DNA of 64,000 bases from Pseudomonas sp. NFIX28 (GTDB taxonomy: Bacteria; Pseudomonadota; Gammaproteobacteria; Pseudomonadales; Pseudomonadaceae), in NCBI RefSeq assembly GCF_900107395.1, contig NZ_FNPW01000001.1, positions 530,077 through 594,076 of the forward strand, given 5' to 3'. The notes beneath the pieces were generated by a model. The model made no database searches. It had not been told where the DNA came from and was given only the letters and a program-made list of their open reading frames with translations. Made by a program: the position numbers and the translations under genes. This document shows, one piece after another, positions 9,688 to 18,636 of the stretch. The stretch's first letter is position 1, and every line of letters starts with the position of its first letter.

Positions 9688-10128
9688 ATGAAAACCGCTG
9701 CTCAGTTGCTGAAGTTGAAGGCCGTGGAGAACCGCCAGGTGCACAGCATCGGCCCGGACCAGATGGTGCTCGAAGCGCTGCAGATGATGGCGCAGAAAAA
9801 TGTCGGCGCGCTGCCGGTGATGGAAGCCGGGCAGGTGGTCGGCGTCATCAGCGAGCGCGACTATGCGCGCAAGGTGGTGCTGCAAGGCCGCTCATCGGTG
9901 GGCACCCCGGTCCGCGCGATCATGAGTGCACCGGTCATCACCGCCGACAGCCAGCACAGCATCGAACGCTGCATGGCCGTGATGACCGACAGCCACCTGC
10001 GGCACCTGCCGGTGCTCGAGGGCGAACAACTGATTGGCTTGCTGTCGATTGGCGACCTGGTGAAGGAAGCGATCGTCGAGCAGGCGGACCTGATTCGGCA
10101 GTTGGAGGGGTATATTCGGGGGGATTGA
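9688..10128 (+). CDS. Two-CBS-domain protein
   Basis: A 146-residue protein that is essentially two CBS motifs, about residues 15-65 (VLEALQMMAQKNVGALPVME ending in VGVISERDYARKV) and 80-130 (ending LIGLLSIGDLVKE). Stand-alone CBS pairs bind adenine nucleotides and modulate partner proteins; none is fused here. ATG 9688 is chosen because a GGAG ribosome site lies about eight bases upstream. A similar protein is encoded at 47457-47870. It may be transcribed separately from nirBD, from which it is parted by 96 bases containing a hairpin. Confidence 0.88.
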   Translation: MKTAAQLLKLKAVENRQVHSIGPDQMVLEALQMMAQKNVGALPVMEAGQVVGVISERDYARKVVLQGRSSVGTPVRAIMSAPVITADSQHSIERCMAVMTDSHLRHLPVLEGEQLIGLLSIGDLVKEAIVEQADLIRQLEGYIRGD

Positions 10129-10132
10129 AGGG

Positions 10133-10151
10133 AGCAGCACCTTGTGCTGCT
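10133..10151. other. Hairpin between convergent genes
   Basis: AGCAGCAC/GTGCTGCT with a three-base loop, five bases after the CBS gene stop and about 30 bases before the end of the convergent immunity gene. It is a candidate bidirectional transcript end, although neither side carries a good T run. Confidence 0.35.
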
Positions 10152-10183
10152 TCATTCCGCTTGGGGGAGCACGGGCTGTCTTC

Positions 10184-10666
10184 CTATAGATGCTGTGCTT
10201 GGGATTTTTCGTTCAGCCTGAAGACGATGCCTTCCACTTCCATGTCGACGGTGTACTTGAACAACACGTGGATGCTCTTGGACATGCCTGGTAAACGATA
10301 GGTATCCCAGCCGCCCGTCATGCCGGAGATAGGCACTCTATAAGGCGCTCCTGACTCCAGCGGCTCGCCATATTGAGATTTAACCCAGGTCTGATTCATC
10401 TTGGTTTTGAGCTGGTAGGGAATACTCCCTCGGTATATGGGCTCTCCTTCAAAACCCTCAAGAAAGGTAATGAACAGGTTTTCAAAACGTTGAATGCTGG
10501 CCCAAAAACCCAATTCAATCCCTGGCTCCAGCGACACTGTCATCCTGTCGCTGTCATCAAAGATGCCCTTTGGTGGTCCTCCTGGGAGATACATTCCTGA
10601 GGCGATTATTTCGGGATAAGTGCGCCCGAGGTTTTTGAGCAAGTCATCGATCATTACGGCGTTCAT
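10184..10666 (-). CDS. Putative pyocin immunity protein, distal copy (DUF6392-like)
   Basis: A 160-residue protein closely similar over its length to the product of 10893-11366. Both start MNA.MIDD.. and share the [19 protein letters not shown] motif, a GIELGFWAS block, and the SQYGEPLES segment before a C-terminal [14 protein letters not shown] recognise this as the DUF6392-type family found beside S-type pyocin genes and presumed to be immunity proteins. ATG 10666 is used because its first bases overlap the stop of the truncated copy upstream (ATGA), implying coupled translation. The base composition is visibly AT-richer than the flanking chromosome. As a second full copy it may neutralise a related toxin no longer present. 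Confidence 0.75.
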   Translation of the reverse strand: MNAVMIDDLLKNLGRTYPEIIASGMYLPGGPPKGIFDDSDRMTVSLEPGIELGFWASIQRFENLFITFLEGFEGEPIYRGSIPYQLKTKMNQTWVKSQYGEPLESGAPYRVPISGMTGGWDTYRLPGMSKSIHVLFKYTVDMEVEGIVFRLNEKSQAQHL

Positions 10667-10866
10667 ACCAATACAAGCCTTATCCACACAGAGCTAAATG
10701 TTGGGCTGCCCAAATCTATTCCGGCTGCAGGTGACATGAACGAGCTCTCATCGCCCTCGAACATACCTTTAGGTGGCCCGCCAGGGAGATACATTCCAGA
10801 TGCGATCAACTCGGGATAGGTCCTCCCCATATTTTTAATCAGGTCATCGATCATTGCGGCGTTCAT
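10663..10866 (-). pseudogene. Truncated copy of the pyocin immunity gene
   Basis: The first about 53 residues match the two full-length copies ([20 protein letters not shown].. to ..SPAAGIDLG). The similarity then stops abruptly and a 14-residue unrelated tail leads to a stop, so roughly the last 105 residues of the family are missing. The simplest reading is a partial duplicate left by recombination in a tandem array. Its stop codon overlaps the start of the distal full copy (ATGA), so it may survive as a short leader cistron that delivers ribosomes to that gene. Confidence 0.8.
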
Positions 10867-10892
10867 ATTCGTGCCAGCTGTGCCTCGTAAAA

Positions 10893-11366
10893 CTAAGGGG
10901 GGGATTTTTCGTTCAGCCTGAACACTATCCCTTCCACTTCCATCTCAACGGTGTACTTGAACAACACATTGATGTTTTTGGACATGCCTGGAAAACGATA
11001 GGTTTCCCATCCGCCTACCAGCCCACGCACTGGGATTTTGTAAGGACCTTTTGATTCCAAGGGCTCGCCGTATTGGGATCTAACCCAGCTCTGGTTCATT
11101 TTTGTTTTGAGTTGATAGGGAAGCCATCCTTTGTAGGTGGGCCTTCCGGGAAAGGTTTCCAGGAAAGTAATGAACAGATCTTCAAACCGCTGATTGCTGG
11201 CCCAGAATCCCAGCTCAATACCCGGTTCAGGCGACATAGATAAAGTGTCGCTGTCCTCGAAAATACCTGTTGGCGGACCGCCAGGAAGATACATTCCAGA
11301 GGCGATCAATTCAGGGTAAGTACGTCCGAGACTTTTAACAAAGTCATCAATCATTGCGGCGTTCAT
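10893..11366 (-). CDS. Putative immunity protein of the adjacent pyocin-like toxin (DUF6392-like)
   Basis: A 157-residue soluble protein of the same family as the distal copy, sitting one base after the toxin stop. This is the normal place for a cognate immunity gene. Key shared segments are [31 protein letters not shown] and [14 protein letters not shown] 11366 is chosen because it gives the same N-terminus as the paralogues; a longer frame upstream merely runs back into the toxin gene. AT-rich composition like the toxin tip suggests that toxin tip and immunity genes were acquired together. Confidence 0.8.
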   Translation of the reverse strand: MNAAMIDDFVKSLGRTYPELIASGMYLPGGPPTGIFEDSDTLSMSPEPGIELGFWASNQRFEDLFITFLETFPGRPTYKGWLPYQLKTKMNQSWVRSQYGEPLESKGPYKIPVRGLVGGWETYRFPGMSKNINVLFKYTVEMEVEGIVFRLNEKSPP

Positions 11367-11367
11367 A

Positions 11368-12801
11368 TCAGTACCAGTTTTGTTCCTGATGGAGGTTGTG
11401 CAGGTTCGTGCGTGCCATTTCGATCTGCTCTTCGGTAAAACCCTCTTCCAAAAGGTAAGGCTTGATGGCATCGAGATTAGTATCTACGGCTGTCCGTAGG
11501 TCAGCCGCATCCTTGGCCTGCTGGGTCTTGGTGTTTCTACCACCATACGTCTCACTGTACTTCTGATGCACCTTGCGAGGTATCGCGACACTTGGGGCTT
11601 TTCGTAGATGATCTTTGACTTCAGGTTGGGAAATGCCCGGGACGTTTGCTTTCAAAAAAGTCTCCAACGCCTTCTGCGACGGTATGTGATCAATATCCAA
11701 CCCATCCTTGACGCTTCTATTGGAAAGATCATTCGCCGGGCCGACTTCCAGTGGGTTGACCAGGGGCTTGGCGAAGACCAGGTACAGCGAGCGCAGGCCG
11801 CTGCCGATCGGGAAGGTGATGATGCAGTCTTCGACCTTGAGCTCGTCGAGGGGCGCGCCCTGGAGTTGGCTGTCGCCGCCTTCGGCGATGGGGTGGACCA
11901 TGAGGTTGGCCAGTTCGTCGGTCACCCCCGGGTAGGGTGTCGGGGCGGTGACCACTGGGCCGTTGTGCGGTGTCCAGGTGATGGTGAGCGTGCCGAGGTG
12001 GGCCTGCATGGCGTTTTTGTCGGCGTTCCAGTGGGCCTTGATCACCGGGACGCTGTCCTGGCCCGACTGGGCGCTGGTGTGGATGCCATGGATTTGCAGC
12101 ACACCCTGGCTGTCGCGGCGGAACTGGAAGCGCACCCGGGTGGTGGCGGCGCGCAGTTCGCGCAGTTGTTCTTCGCTGTAGAAGGTGTCGTCGCCGAGCT
12201 GGGTCGGAGTCATGGCCAGGAGCAGCACCTGTCCCGCCGGGCCGCCGAGGGTCCTGGCCGCGGTGCCGGCCATCTGCACTGACCAGGCGAAGCTCCTGAG
12301 GAGCCGTTCGCCGGCGACCCTGCCGAGCCCGACCTCGGTCGCCGAGGAGGCCATGAGCATGGTCTTGCCGAAGTTGCCCGCGGGCTCGTTGGCGCTGCCG
12401 GCCTGGGTGGTGCCCCAGGGCGCGCTGCTGATGGACTTGGCGAAGACCAGGTCGGTGCGAGGAACGGGATCGGGCCACGGGTCTGGCCGCAGGTAGACCG
12501 GCTCCGGTTCGGGCGCGGGGCAGACCAGGCTGCCGCTCGCTGTTGCGGCGGAACTGTCGGTGACCAACACCCAGTCGCCGTTGCTGACGGCGGCCAGAAT
12601 GTCCCGATCGCTATTGATCGTGTAGTGCTCGCGCAACAGCTCGTCCAACCCTTCAAGGCTTGACCTGTTGCGTTGCAGCGCCATGCGCACCTGGGTTTCG
12701 GCGAAATACGGATCGTGCGCGTTCCGTGCCTGCCGGTCGGAGGCCTTCAATAAACGCATGTCAGTAAGCGCATGAGCGGCCCCGGCTTCTGGATAAGCCA
12801 C
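11368..12801 (-). CDS. S-type pyocin domain protein with C-terminal nuclease-like toxin tip
   Basis: A 477-residue putative bacteriocin or polymorphic toxin. The middle, about residues 190-340, resembles the S-type pyocin translocation domain ([38 protein letters not shown]). The last about 120 residues carry DIDHIPS, a histidine near [13 protein letters not shown] text and YGGRNT, a pattern common at the ends of Pseudomonas pyocin/T6SS toxins and presumed to be an HNH/endonuclease VII-like nuclease. No receptor-binding or PAAR domain precedes it, so it is either a short form or an N-terminally truncated toxin. GTG 12801 gives the longest frame but has no clear ribosome site; ATG 12759 is an alternative. 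Composition switches from GC-rich to AT-richer near 11740, at the domain border. Confidence 0.72.
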   Translation of the reverse strand: MAYPEAGAAHALTDMRLLKASDRQARNAHDPYFAETQVRMALQRNRSSLEGLDELLREHYTINSDRDILAAVSNGDWVLVTDSSAATASGSLVCPAPEPEPVYLRPDPWPDPVPRTDLVFAKSISSAPWGTTQAGSANEPAGNFGKTMLMASSATEVGLGRVAGERLLRSFAWSVQMAGTAARTLGGPAGQVLLLAMTPTQLGDDTFYSEEQLRELRAATTRVRFQFRRDSQGVLQIHGIHTSAQSGQDSVPVIKAHWNADKNAMQAHLGTLTITWTPHNGPVVTAPTPYPGVTDELANLMVHPIAEGGDSQLQGAPLDELKVEDCIITFPIGSGLRSLYLVFAKPLVNPLEVGPANDLSNRSVKDGLDIDHIPSQKALETFLKANVPGISQPEVKDHLRKAPSVAIPRKVHQKYSETYGGRNTKTQQAKDAADLRTAVDTNLDAIKPYLLEEGFTEEQIEMARTNLHNLHQEQNWY

Positions 12802-13028
12802 GCATGCTAGGGGGCCGATCGGGCGCGGCGCTTTAGGCCCTTTCTGAAACGTTCGAAGGAAAACTCGTTGATGGACAGGCGATAAAACCGCGATCCGTTT
12901 CTAGCGTTAAAGCTGCCGTTCGTCTTGGCGTACGGAGCGGGATTCAACTTTTGCCCACAATGTTTTCACAGCTGTTGTAAGGGCCACCCAGGCCCGGAGG
13001 GGCTGCTAGCCGTTGGAGGTTGAGCCAG

Positions 13029-13259
13029 ATGAACGACTATTCCCTGGACGAAACGCTCGAGGAACGTCGCCAGCGCCGGGTGGCGCAGGCGCTGAGCCTG
13101 AACCCCGACGAGGTGGCACGTTGGGTGATCGCCATGGAAGAGGACGGCAGCGGCATGGGTTATGTCATCGAGTTTTCCGCCGCCACGCCGGTCGAGGTGC
13201 TGGCCAGGGTGCCGGGGCTGGGCAGCGACCGGCTGATCAATATCGGCCCCATCGACTAG
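13029..13259 (+). CDS. Small conserved-looking protein of unknown function
   Basis: A 76-residue acidic, soluble protein starting MNDYSLDETLEERRQRRV. I do not recognise a family. A strong GGAGGT ribosome site lies eight bases before ATG 13029, which supports a real gene. The stop is five bases before the PhyH dioxygenase start, so the two are almost certainly cotranscribed and it may be an accessory of that oxygenase. There is no signal peptide or membrane segment. Confidence 0.65.
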   Translation: MNDYSLDETLEERRQRRVAQALSLNPDEVARWVIAMEEDGSGMGYVIEFSAATPVEVLARVPGLGSDRLINIGPID

Positions 13260-13264
13260 CGGCC

Positions 13265-14035
13265 ATGAACGGCCTTTCGATCCCGCCGGCACTGACCGAC
13301 GAACGTCTGCGGGCCTTGCACCGCGAGGGTTTCGTGCTGCTGCCCGGGGTGCTCGACGCAGCGCAGATCAAGCTGCTGCGCCACGCGATCGACAGCCTGA
13401 AACCGCAACATTGGGACTACAGCGGCTCGCTCGAACACTACAAATGTGTGTTCAACCGCGACCCGTTGTGGCTGCCGTTTCTCGACCTGCCGGGCGTCAT
13501 CGAACTGGCCGAAGCGGCCCTGGGCGACGATTGCCATGTCATCGGCCAGACCGCCTGGCGCTGCCATCCGGGCTTCCAGGGAATGGGGCTGCACCTGGAT
13601 TACCTGGCGATGCAACTGCCGCGCAGCCTGCTCGGCGATCCGGCGTTCGAGCTGCCGATGCAGGTCTGCACCTGCCACCTGTACCTGGACGACATCGACC
13701 CGGACCTGTGCCCGACGCTGGTGCTGCCGGGCAGCCATCGCGCCGGGCGAGCGCCGCGGGCCGGCGAGGAGCATTGGCATGGGCAAGTGGCGCAGCCGGT
13801 CCTGTGCCGCGCCGGCGACGCGCTGATGTTTCGCAGCGAGCTGTGGCATGCCGGCAGCGAGAACAGCAGCGCCGGACGCATCCGCTACCTGCTACAGGTG
13901 CATTACGGCCGGCGCATGGTGGCGCAGAAGTTTTCGCCCTACCTGCACTGGCGCTTCAACCCCGAGGTGCTAGCGGCGGCGTCGGCGCGTCAGCGGCGCC
14001 TGCTCGGCGAGCATGCGGAGGCCGAGTACGACTGA
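13265..14035 (+). CDS. Phytanoyl-CoA dioxygenase (PhyH) family protein
   Basis: A 256-residue Fe(II)/2-oxoglutarate-type dioxygenase. The double-stranded beta-helix ligand set is visible as HLDYLAMQ (H..D) and the later LWHAGSENSS histidine, with an arginine (AGRIRYLLQ) in position to bind the co-substrate. The N-terminal LHREGFVLLPGVLD is the usual PhyH opening. The substrate is unknown; members of the family hydroxylate lipids, amino acids and secondary metabolites. It follows a 76-residue gene by five bases and is convergent with a LysR gene. Confidence 0.82.
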   Translation: MNGLSIPPALTDERLRALHREGFVLLPGVLDAAQIKLLRHAIDSLKPQHWDYSGSLEHYKCVFNRDPLWLPFLDLPGVIELAEAALGDDCHVIGQTAWRCHPGFQGMGLHLDYLAMQLPRSLLGDPAFELPMQVCTCHLYLDDIDPDLCPTLVLPGSHRAGRAPRAGEEHWHGQVAQPVLCRAGDALMFRSELWHAGSENSSAGRIRYLLQVHYGRRMVAQKFSPYLHWRFNPEVLAAASARQRRLLGEHAEAEYD

Positions 14036-14050
14036 GTCACGCCAGGGTGC

Positions 14051-14953
14051 TCAGCTGTCGGGAAAGGGAATCGACAACAGCCAGCGGCTGAACGCCTGCA
14101 ACGACGGCAAGTGCTGATAGCGGGTCGGGTAGGCCAGGTAATAGCCGCGGCCGCTGTCCACCGGCTCGAACAGCGCCACCAGCTCGCCGCTGTGGATTTC
14201 GTCCTGCACCAGGATGCGCGGCACCAGGCCGATGCCGATGCCGGCGACCACCGCCTGGATCAGGTGCGCGGTCAGCTCGAAGCCCGGCCCCATGCGCATC
14301 GCCCGCTGATGCAGGCCGTTCTGCTCGAACCACTCGGGCCAGGCGTCGGGGCGCGAGACCACGTTCAGCAGCAATTGCCCGGCCACCTCGGCGACGGACA
14401 TCGAGCCATGCTCGGGCAGCGCCTTGGGGCTGGCCACCACGGTGAGCTTTTCCGACAGCAGGCGATGGGCCTCGTAGCCGGGCCAGTGGCCGGTGCCGGC
14501 GCAGATGATCGCATGCATGTCGGCGGTGTCTTTCGACAGGTCGCTGGTGACGATGCGCGAATGGATATGCACCAGGGTGCCCGGATGGCTGGCGTAAAAG
14601 TCATGCATGCGCGGCAATAGCCATTTCGAGCCGAAGGTCGGCAACACCGCCAGGTGCAGCGGGCCGCCGCCGGCCTTGTGGGCGATGGTCTGCAAGGTGG
14701 CATTGCGGATGCGCGCCAGGGCCGCCGCCAGTTCGTGGTGATACAGCGCGCCGGCGGCGGTCAGCTCGATATGCCGACCGTCACGGCTGAATAACGGTAC
14801 TTCGAGCAGCGACTCCAGGGCCTGGACCTGGCGGCTGACGGCGCTTTGGGTCAGGGCCAGTTCTTCGGCGGCCTTGGTGAAGCTGCCATGCCGCGCGGCG
14901 GCCTCGAAGGCCACCAGCACCGACATCGATGGGGTAAGTCGTCTCGGGTTCAT
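14051..14953 (-). CDS. LysR-family transcriptional regulator (GcvA-like)
   Basis: A 300-residue LysR regulator. The N-terminal winged helix-turn-helix reads ARHGSFTKAAEELALTQSAV, followed by the linker helix and a type 2 periplasmic-binding-like effector domain (VLPTFGSKWLLPRM..). This opening and RMHDFYASHPG-type text match the GcvA/AmpR branch. It is divergent from the YdiJ-type dehydrogenase gene with about 160 bases between them, so it may control that gene, although LysR pairs with the PhyH gene are also possible. Confidence 0.88.
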   Translation of the reverse strand: MNPRRLTPSMSVLVAFEAAARHGSFTKAAEELALTQSAVSRQVQALESLLEVPLFSRDGRHIELTAAGALYHHELAAALARIRNATLQTIAHKAGGGPLHLAVLPTFGSKWLLPRMHDFYASHPGTLVHIHSRIVTSDLSKDTADMHAIICAGTGHWPGYEAHRLLSEKLTVVASPKALPEHGSMSVAEVAGQLLLNVVSRPDAWPEWFEQNGLHQRAMRMGPGFELTAHLIQAVVAGIGIGLVPRILVQDEIHSGELVALFEPVDSGRGYYLAYPTRYQHLPSLQAFSRWLLSIPFPDS

Positions 14954-15113
14954 TCATAAAACTCATGAAAAAAGCACATCAAATACGTTTGCCCAAGGGG
15001 TTTGGCTTCAGCAAAATAGGCACTTTCGACTGGCCGCCGACCTTTTGGCTGTGTGCAAGCATACGTGTTTTGCATGCAGCACCGCGCCTTTTCTCTGCCT
15101 GGGATTCTTCTTG

Positions 15114-18100
15114 ATGATTGCTCTGCTTGCCCCCGAACGCGACCCGCTGGCCCATTACCAGGGTTTTCTCGATGCCTTGGGCGCGAGCGGTTTTCGTGGC
15201 GAGATCGCCCGTGACCTGGGCCTGCGCACGGTGCTGGCCACCGACAACTCGATTTACCAGCGCCTGCCGCAAGCCGCGGTCTTTCCCCGGGATGCGGCGG
15301 ACGTCGAACGGCTGGCCCGGCTGGCCGCGCAGCCCGAATACCGCAGCGTGGTGCTCACCCCTCGCGGCGGCGGCACCGGCACCAACGGCCAGTCGCTGAC
15401 CGACGGCATCGTCGTCGACCTGTCGCGGCACATGAACCAGATCCTCGAGATCAACGTCGAGGAGCGCTGGGTGCGGGTGCAGAGCGGGGTGGTCAAGGAC
15501 CAGCTCAACGCCGCCCTCAAGCCCCACGGCCTGTTCTTCGCCCCGGAGCTGTCGACCTCCAACCGCGCCACCGTCGGCGGCATGATCAACACCGACGCCA
15601 GCGGCCAGGGCAGTTGCACCTACGGCAAGACCCGCGACCACGTACTGGCCCTGAGCACCGTGCTGCTGGGCGGCAGCCGCCTGGACAGCGCGCCGATCGA
15701 CAACCGCCAATTGAGCGAGGAGGCCGCGCAGCCCGGACGCATCGGCGAGGTCTACCGCTGCGCCCAGGACATCGCCGAGCACCAGGCCGAGCTGATCGAG
15801 GCGATCTTCCCCAAGCTCAACCGCTGCCTGACCGGCTATGACCTGGCGCACCTGCGCGAGAGCCCGGAGCGCTTCAACCTCAACAGCGTGCTCTGCGGTT
15901 CCGAAGGCTCGCTGGGCTTTATCGTCGAGGCGCGGCTCAATGTATTGCCGATTCCCCGGCACTCGATCCTGGTCAACGTGCGCTACGCCGGCTTCATGGA
16001 TGCGCTGCGCGATGCCAAGGCCTTGATGGCGCTGAAACCGCTGTCGATCGAGACGGTGGATTCCAAGGTGCTGATGCTGGCCATGCAGGACATCGTCTGG
16101 CATGGCGTGGCGCGGTATTTCCCCGAGCAGGCGGACACCCCGACCCTGGGCATCAACCTGATCGAGTTCAGCGGCGACGACCAGGAGGAGCTGGAGCAGC
16201 GGGTCGACGTCTTCGTCCGCCACCTGCAGCAGGACAGCTCGGTGGTGCGCCTGGGCCATACCCTGGCCATCGGCGCCCAGGCGGTGAACCAGGTGTACGC
16301 CATGCGCAAGCGCGCGGTCGGCCTGTTGGGCAACGTCCAGGGCGAGGCGCGGCCGCAGCCCTTTGTCGAAGACACCGCGGTGCCGCCGGAAAACCTGGCG
16401 GACTACATCCTTGAATTCCGCGCCTTGCTCGATGGCTATGGCCTGCAATACGGCATGTTCGGCCATGTCGACGCCGGCGTATTGCACGTGCGGCCGATCC
16501 TCGACATGAAGGACCCCGCGCAGGCGGCGTTGATCCGGCCGATCTCCGATGCGGTGGCGGCGCTGACCCACAAGCACGGCGGCCTGCTGTGGGGCGAGCA
16601 TGGCAAGGGCCTGCGCTCGCAGTACGTACCCGATTACTTCGGCGAACTCTACCCGGCGTTGCAGGCCTTGAAGGCCGCGTTCGACCCGTTCAACCAGCTC
16701 AACCCCGGCAAGATCGCCACCCCGGCCACGGTGCCGGAAGCGCGCCTGACCCGAGTCGACGAGGTGGTGTTGCGCGGCGAACTGGACCGCACCATCGACG
16801 AGCGGGTCTGGCAGAGCTATGACAGCGCCCTGCATTGCAACGGCAACGGCGCCTGCTACAACTTCGACCCGGACGACGCCATGTGCCCGTCGTGGAAGGC
16901 CACCCGCAACCGCATTCATTCGCCCAAGGGCCGCGCCTCGCTGATCCGCGAGTGGCTGCGCCTGCAAGGCGAGCAGGGGGTGGATGTGCTGAACGGCGGT
17001 GGCGCGCGGCTTTCCAACCTGGCCCAGCGCATCTACAACAGCCTGGCCCGGCTGCGCGGGCGCGAGGACTTCTCCCACGAGGTGTACGACGCCATGGCCG
17101 GCTGCCTGGCGTGCAAGTCCTGCGCGGGGCAGTGCCCGGTCAAGGTCAACGTGCCGGAGTTCCGTTCGCGTTTCCTCGAGCTGTACCACGGCCGTTACCT
17201 GCGCCCGCTGAAGGATTACCTGATCGGTTCCCTGGAGTTCAGCGTGCCTTATCTGGCGCGCCTGCCACGGCTGTACAACGCGCTGATCGGCGCGGCGCCG
17301 GTCAGCCGGGCGCTCCAGCACCTGGCGGGGATGGTCGATAGCCCGTTGCTCAGCACCCTGGATTTCCAGGCGGTGTGCCGCCGGCGCAACGTGCGCATGG
17401 CCAACGCCGCGCAACTGGCGGCGTTGTCCGCCGAACAGCGCGAGCGCAGCGTGATCCTGGTGCAGGACGCCTTTACCCGCTTCTTCGAGACGCCGCTGGC
17501 GGCGGAATGGCTGGAGCTGATCGAGCGCCTGGGGTTCCAGATCTACCTCGCGCCGTTCGCGCCTAACGGCAAGCCGTTGCAGGTCCAGGGTTTCCTCGGC
17601 GCCTTTGCCCGGGCCGCGCGCTACAACGCGCAATCGCTGTTGCAATTGCAGGCCAGCGGCGTGCCCCTGGTCGGGCTCGACCCGGCGATGACCCTGGTTT
17701 ACCGCCAGGAATACCGCAAGACCCTGGGCGCGGCCCAGGCGCCCGAAGTGCTGTTGCCCCAGGAATGGCTGGCCCGGGTGCTGCCTGCAGTACCTAGTGA
17801 GGCATCGGCTGAAGCGAACCCGACCGCCGAGCCCGAGCTGTATCAGTTCCTGCCGCATTGCACCGAAAAGACCAACGAGCCGGGCAGCATCGGCCTGTGG
17901 CAGCAGGTGTTCGCGCGCATGGGGTTGAAATTGCAGGTGCTGGCCAGCGGCTGCTGCGGCATGTCCGGCACCTATGGCCACGAAGCCCGCAACCTGGCCA
18001 CGTCGCAGGTGATCTATCAGCAGTCCTGGCAGCCGCTGGTGGCGCGGCACGGGCAGAGCGGGCGGTTGCTGGCCGACGGTTATTCCTGCCGCAGCCAGGT

Positions 18101-18182
18101 CAAGCGCCAGGAAGGCCAGGGCCTGCAGCACCCCCTCCAGGCCCTGTTGGAACAAGTGCGTAAACACCCGCTCAAGGTCTGA
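15114..18182 (+). CDS. ydiJ: FAD- and Fe-S-binding D-2-hydroxyacid dehydrogenase (YdiJ-type)
   Basis: A 1022-residue enzyme matching the length and layout of YdiJ, a D-2-hydroxyglutarate dehydrogenase. The N-terminal FAD_binding_4 domain (TPRGGGTGTNGQSLTDGIVV) is followed by the FAD-oxidase C domain (near residues 480-545: GMFGHVDAGVLHVRP). Then comes a cysteine region near 574 (CNGNGACYNF), the ferredoxin-type CLACKSCAGQCPVKV near 663, and a terminal CCG-type domain ending in CCGMSG near 946. It should oxidise D-2-hydroxyglutarate to 2-oxoglutarate and pass electrons onward. ATG 15114 gives the usual MIALLAPERDP start; the frame continues upstream but without homology. Confidence 0.9.
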   Translation: MIALLAPERDPLAHYQGFLDALGASGFRGEIARDLGLRTVLATDNSIYQRLPQAAVFPRDAADVERLARLAAQPEYRSVVLTPRGGGTGTNGQSLTDGIVVDLSRHMNQILEINVEERWVRVQSGVVKDQLNAALKPHGLFFAPELSTSNRATVGGMINTDASGQGSCTYGKTRDHVLALSTVLLGGSRLDSAPIDNRQLSEEAAQPGRIGEVYRCAQDIAEHQAELIEAIFPKLNRCLTGYDLAHLRESPERFNLNSVLCGSEGSLGFIVEARLNVLPIPRHSILVNVRYAGFMDALRDAKALMALKPLSIETVDSKVLMLAMQDIVWHGVARYFPEQADTPTLGINLIEFSGDDQEELEQRVDVFVRHLQQDSSVVRLGHTLAIGAQAVNQVYAMRKRAVGLLGNVQGEARPQPFVEDTAVPPENLADYILEFRALLDGYGLQYGMFGHVDAGVLHVRPILDMKDPAQAALIRPISDAVAALTHKHGGLLWGEHGKGLRSQYVPDYFGELYPALQALKAAFDPFNQLNPGKIATPATVPEARLTRVDEVVLRGELDRTIDERVWQSYDSALHCNGNGACYNFDPDDAMCPSWKATRNRIHSPKGRASLIREWLRLQGEQGVDVLNGGGARLSNLAQRIYNSLARLRGREDFSHEVYDAMAGCLACKSCAGQCPVKVNVPEFRSRFLELYHGRYLRPLKDYLIGSLEFSVPYLARLPRLYNALIGAAPVSRALQHLAGMVDSPLLSTLDFQAVCRRRNVRMANAAQLAALSAEQRERSVILVQDAFTRFFETPLAAEWLELIERLGFQIYLAPFAPNGKPLQVQGFLGAFARAARYNAQSLLQLQASGVPLVGLDPAMTLVYRQEYRKTLGAAQAPEVLLPQEWLARVLPAVPSEASAEANPTAEPELYQFLPHCTEKTNEPGSIGLWQQVFARMGLKLQVLASGCCGMSGTYGHEARNLATSQVIYQQSWQPLVARHGQSGRLLADGYSCRSQVKRQEGQGLQHPLQALLEQVRKHPLKV

Positions 18183-18236
18183 CATAACACCAGCGTGGCG
18201 GCGGTTTGCGAGCGCTACGCCCGAACGCGGACCGGC

Positions 18237-18308
18237 CCAATCGCAGCGCCTGGGATGCGGCAGCGGCTATGGGTGTAGCCGCTGCCGAGCCTGCGAGGCT
18301 GCGATCGG
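18237..18308. repeat. REP-like inverted repeat
   Basis: The inner perfect arms GGCAGCGGCTA (18259-18269) and TAGCCGCTGCC (18276-18286) are flanked by imperfect outer arms (ATCGCAGCGCC.. against ..GGCTGCGATCGG). The GTAGCCGCTGCCG..CTGCGATCG wording is the common interspersed palindrome of fluorescent pseudomonads. It lies in the 180-bp gap after the YdiJ gene. Confidence 0.65.
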
Positions 18309-18362
18309 TTGCGCAGCGACCGTAAACCCTGCCTCCCGGATCCTGCCGCCGCCACGGTGGCT

Positions 18363-18587
18363 TCAGTCGGTGCTGTCCATCAGTTGCTGGATGCGCAGCC
18401 AGTCGTTGCGCGCTTCCAGGTATTTCTCGTTGGCCAACTGCTTGGCGCTGCTGAACCGCGCCAGGCGGTCCTCGTCGACATGATCGGTGTTGAGCAGCTC
18501 ATAGGCCTGGGTATCCAGGCGGTCGGCTTCGGCAAACAGCCGGGCGTTGTTCGCCAATTCCCGGTTGAATCGTTCGGTCCTGCTCAT
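18363..18587 (-). CDS. Small helical protein, paralogue of the 28148-28444 product
   Basis: A 74-residue charged, probably all-helical soluble protein (MSRTERFNRELANNARLF..). It aligns with the product of 28148-28444: both have an N-rich opening, ARLF/QRLF, a D.QAYELL or NARAYELL motif and a final KY.EAR or KYREA helix. Function is unknown. ATG 18587 has a GAGGACG ribosome site at normal distance. Confidence 0.68.
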   Translation of the reverse strand: MSRTERFNRELANNARLFAEADRLDTQAYELLNTDHVDEDRLARFSSAKQLANEKYLEARNDWLRIQQLMDSTD

Positions 18588-18636
18588 GGTGACATCGTCC
18601 TCGTCTGAATCCTGGGGCCGGCCACGAAAGCCGTGC

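Noticed and set aside
14979..18185. A 1068-codon open frame on the minus strand opposite the YdiJ-type gene.
   Set aside because: It is a GC-driven antisense shadow; the plus strand encodes a complete, motif-rich dehydrogenase and the minus product is low-complexity Gln/Ala/Arg text.
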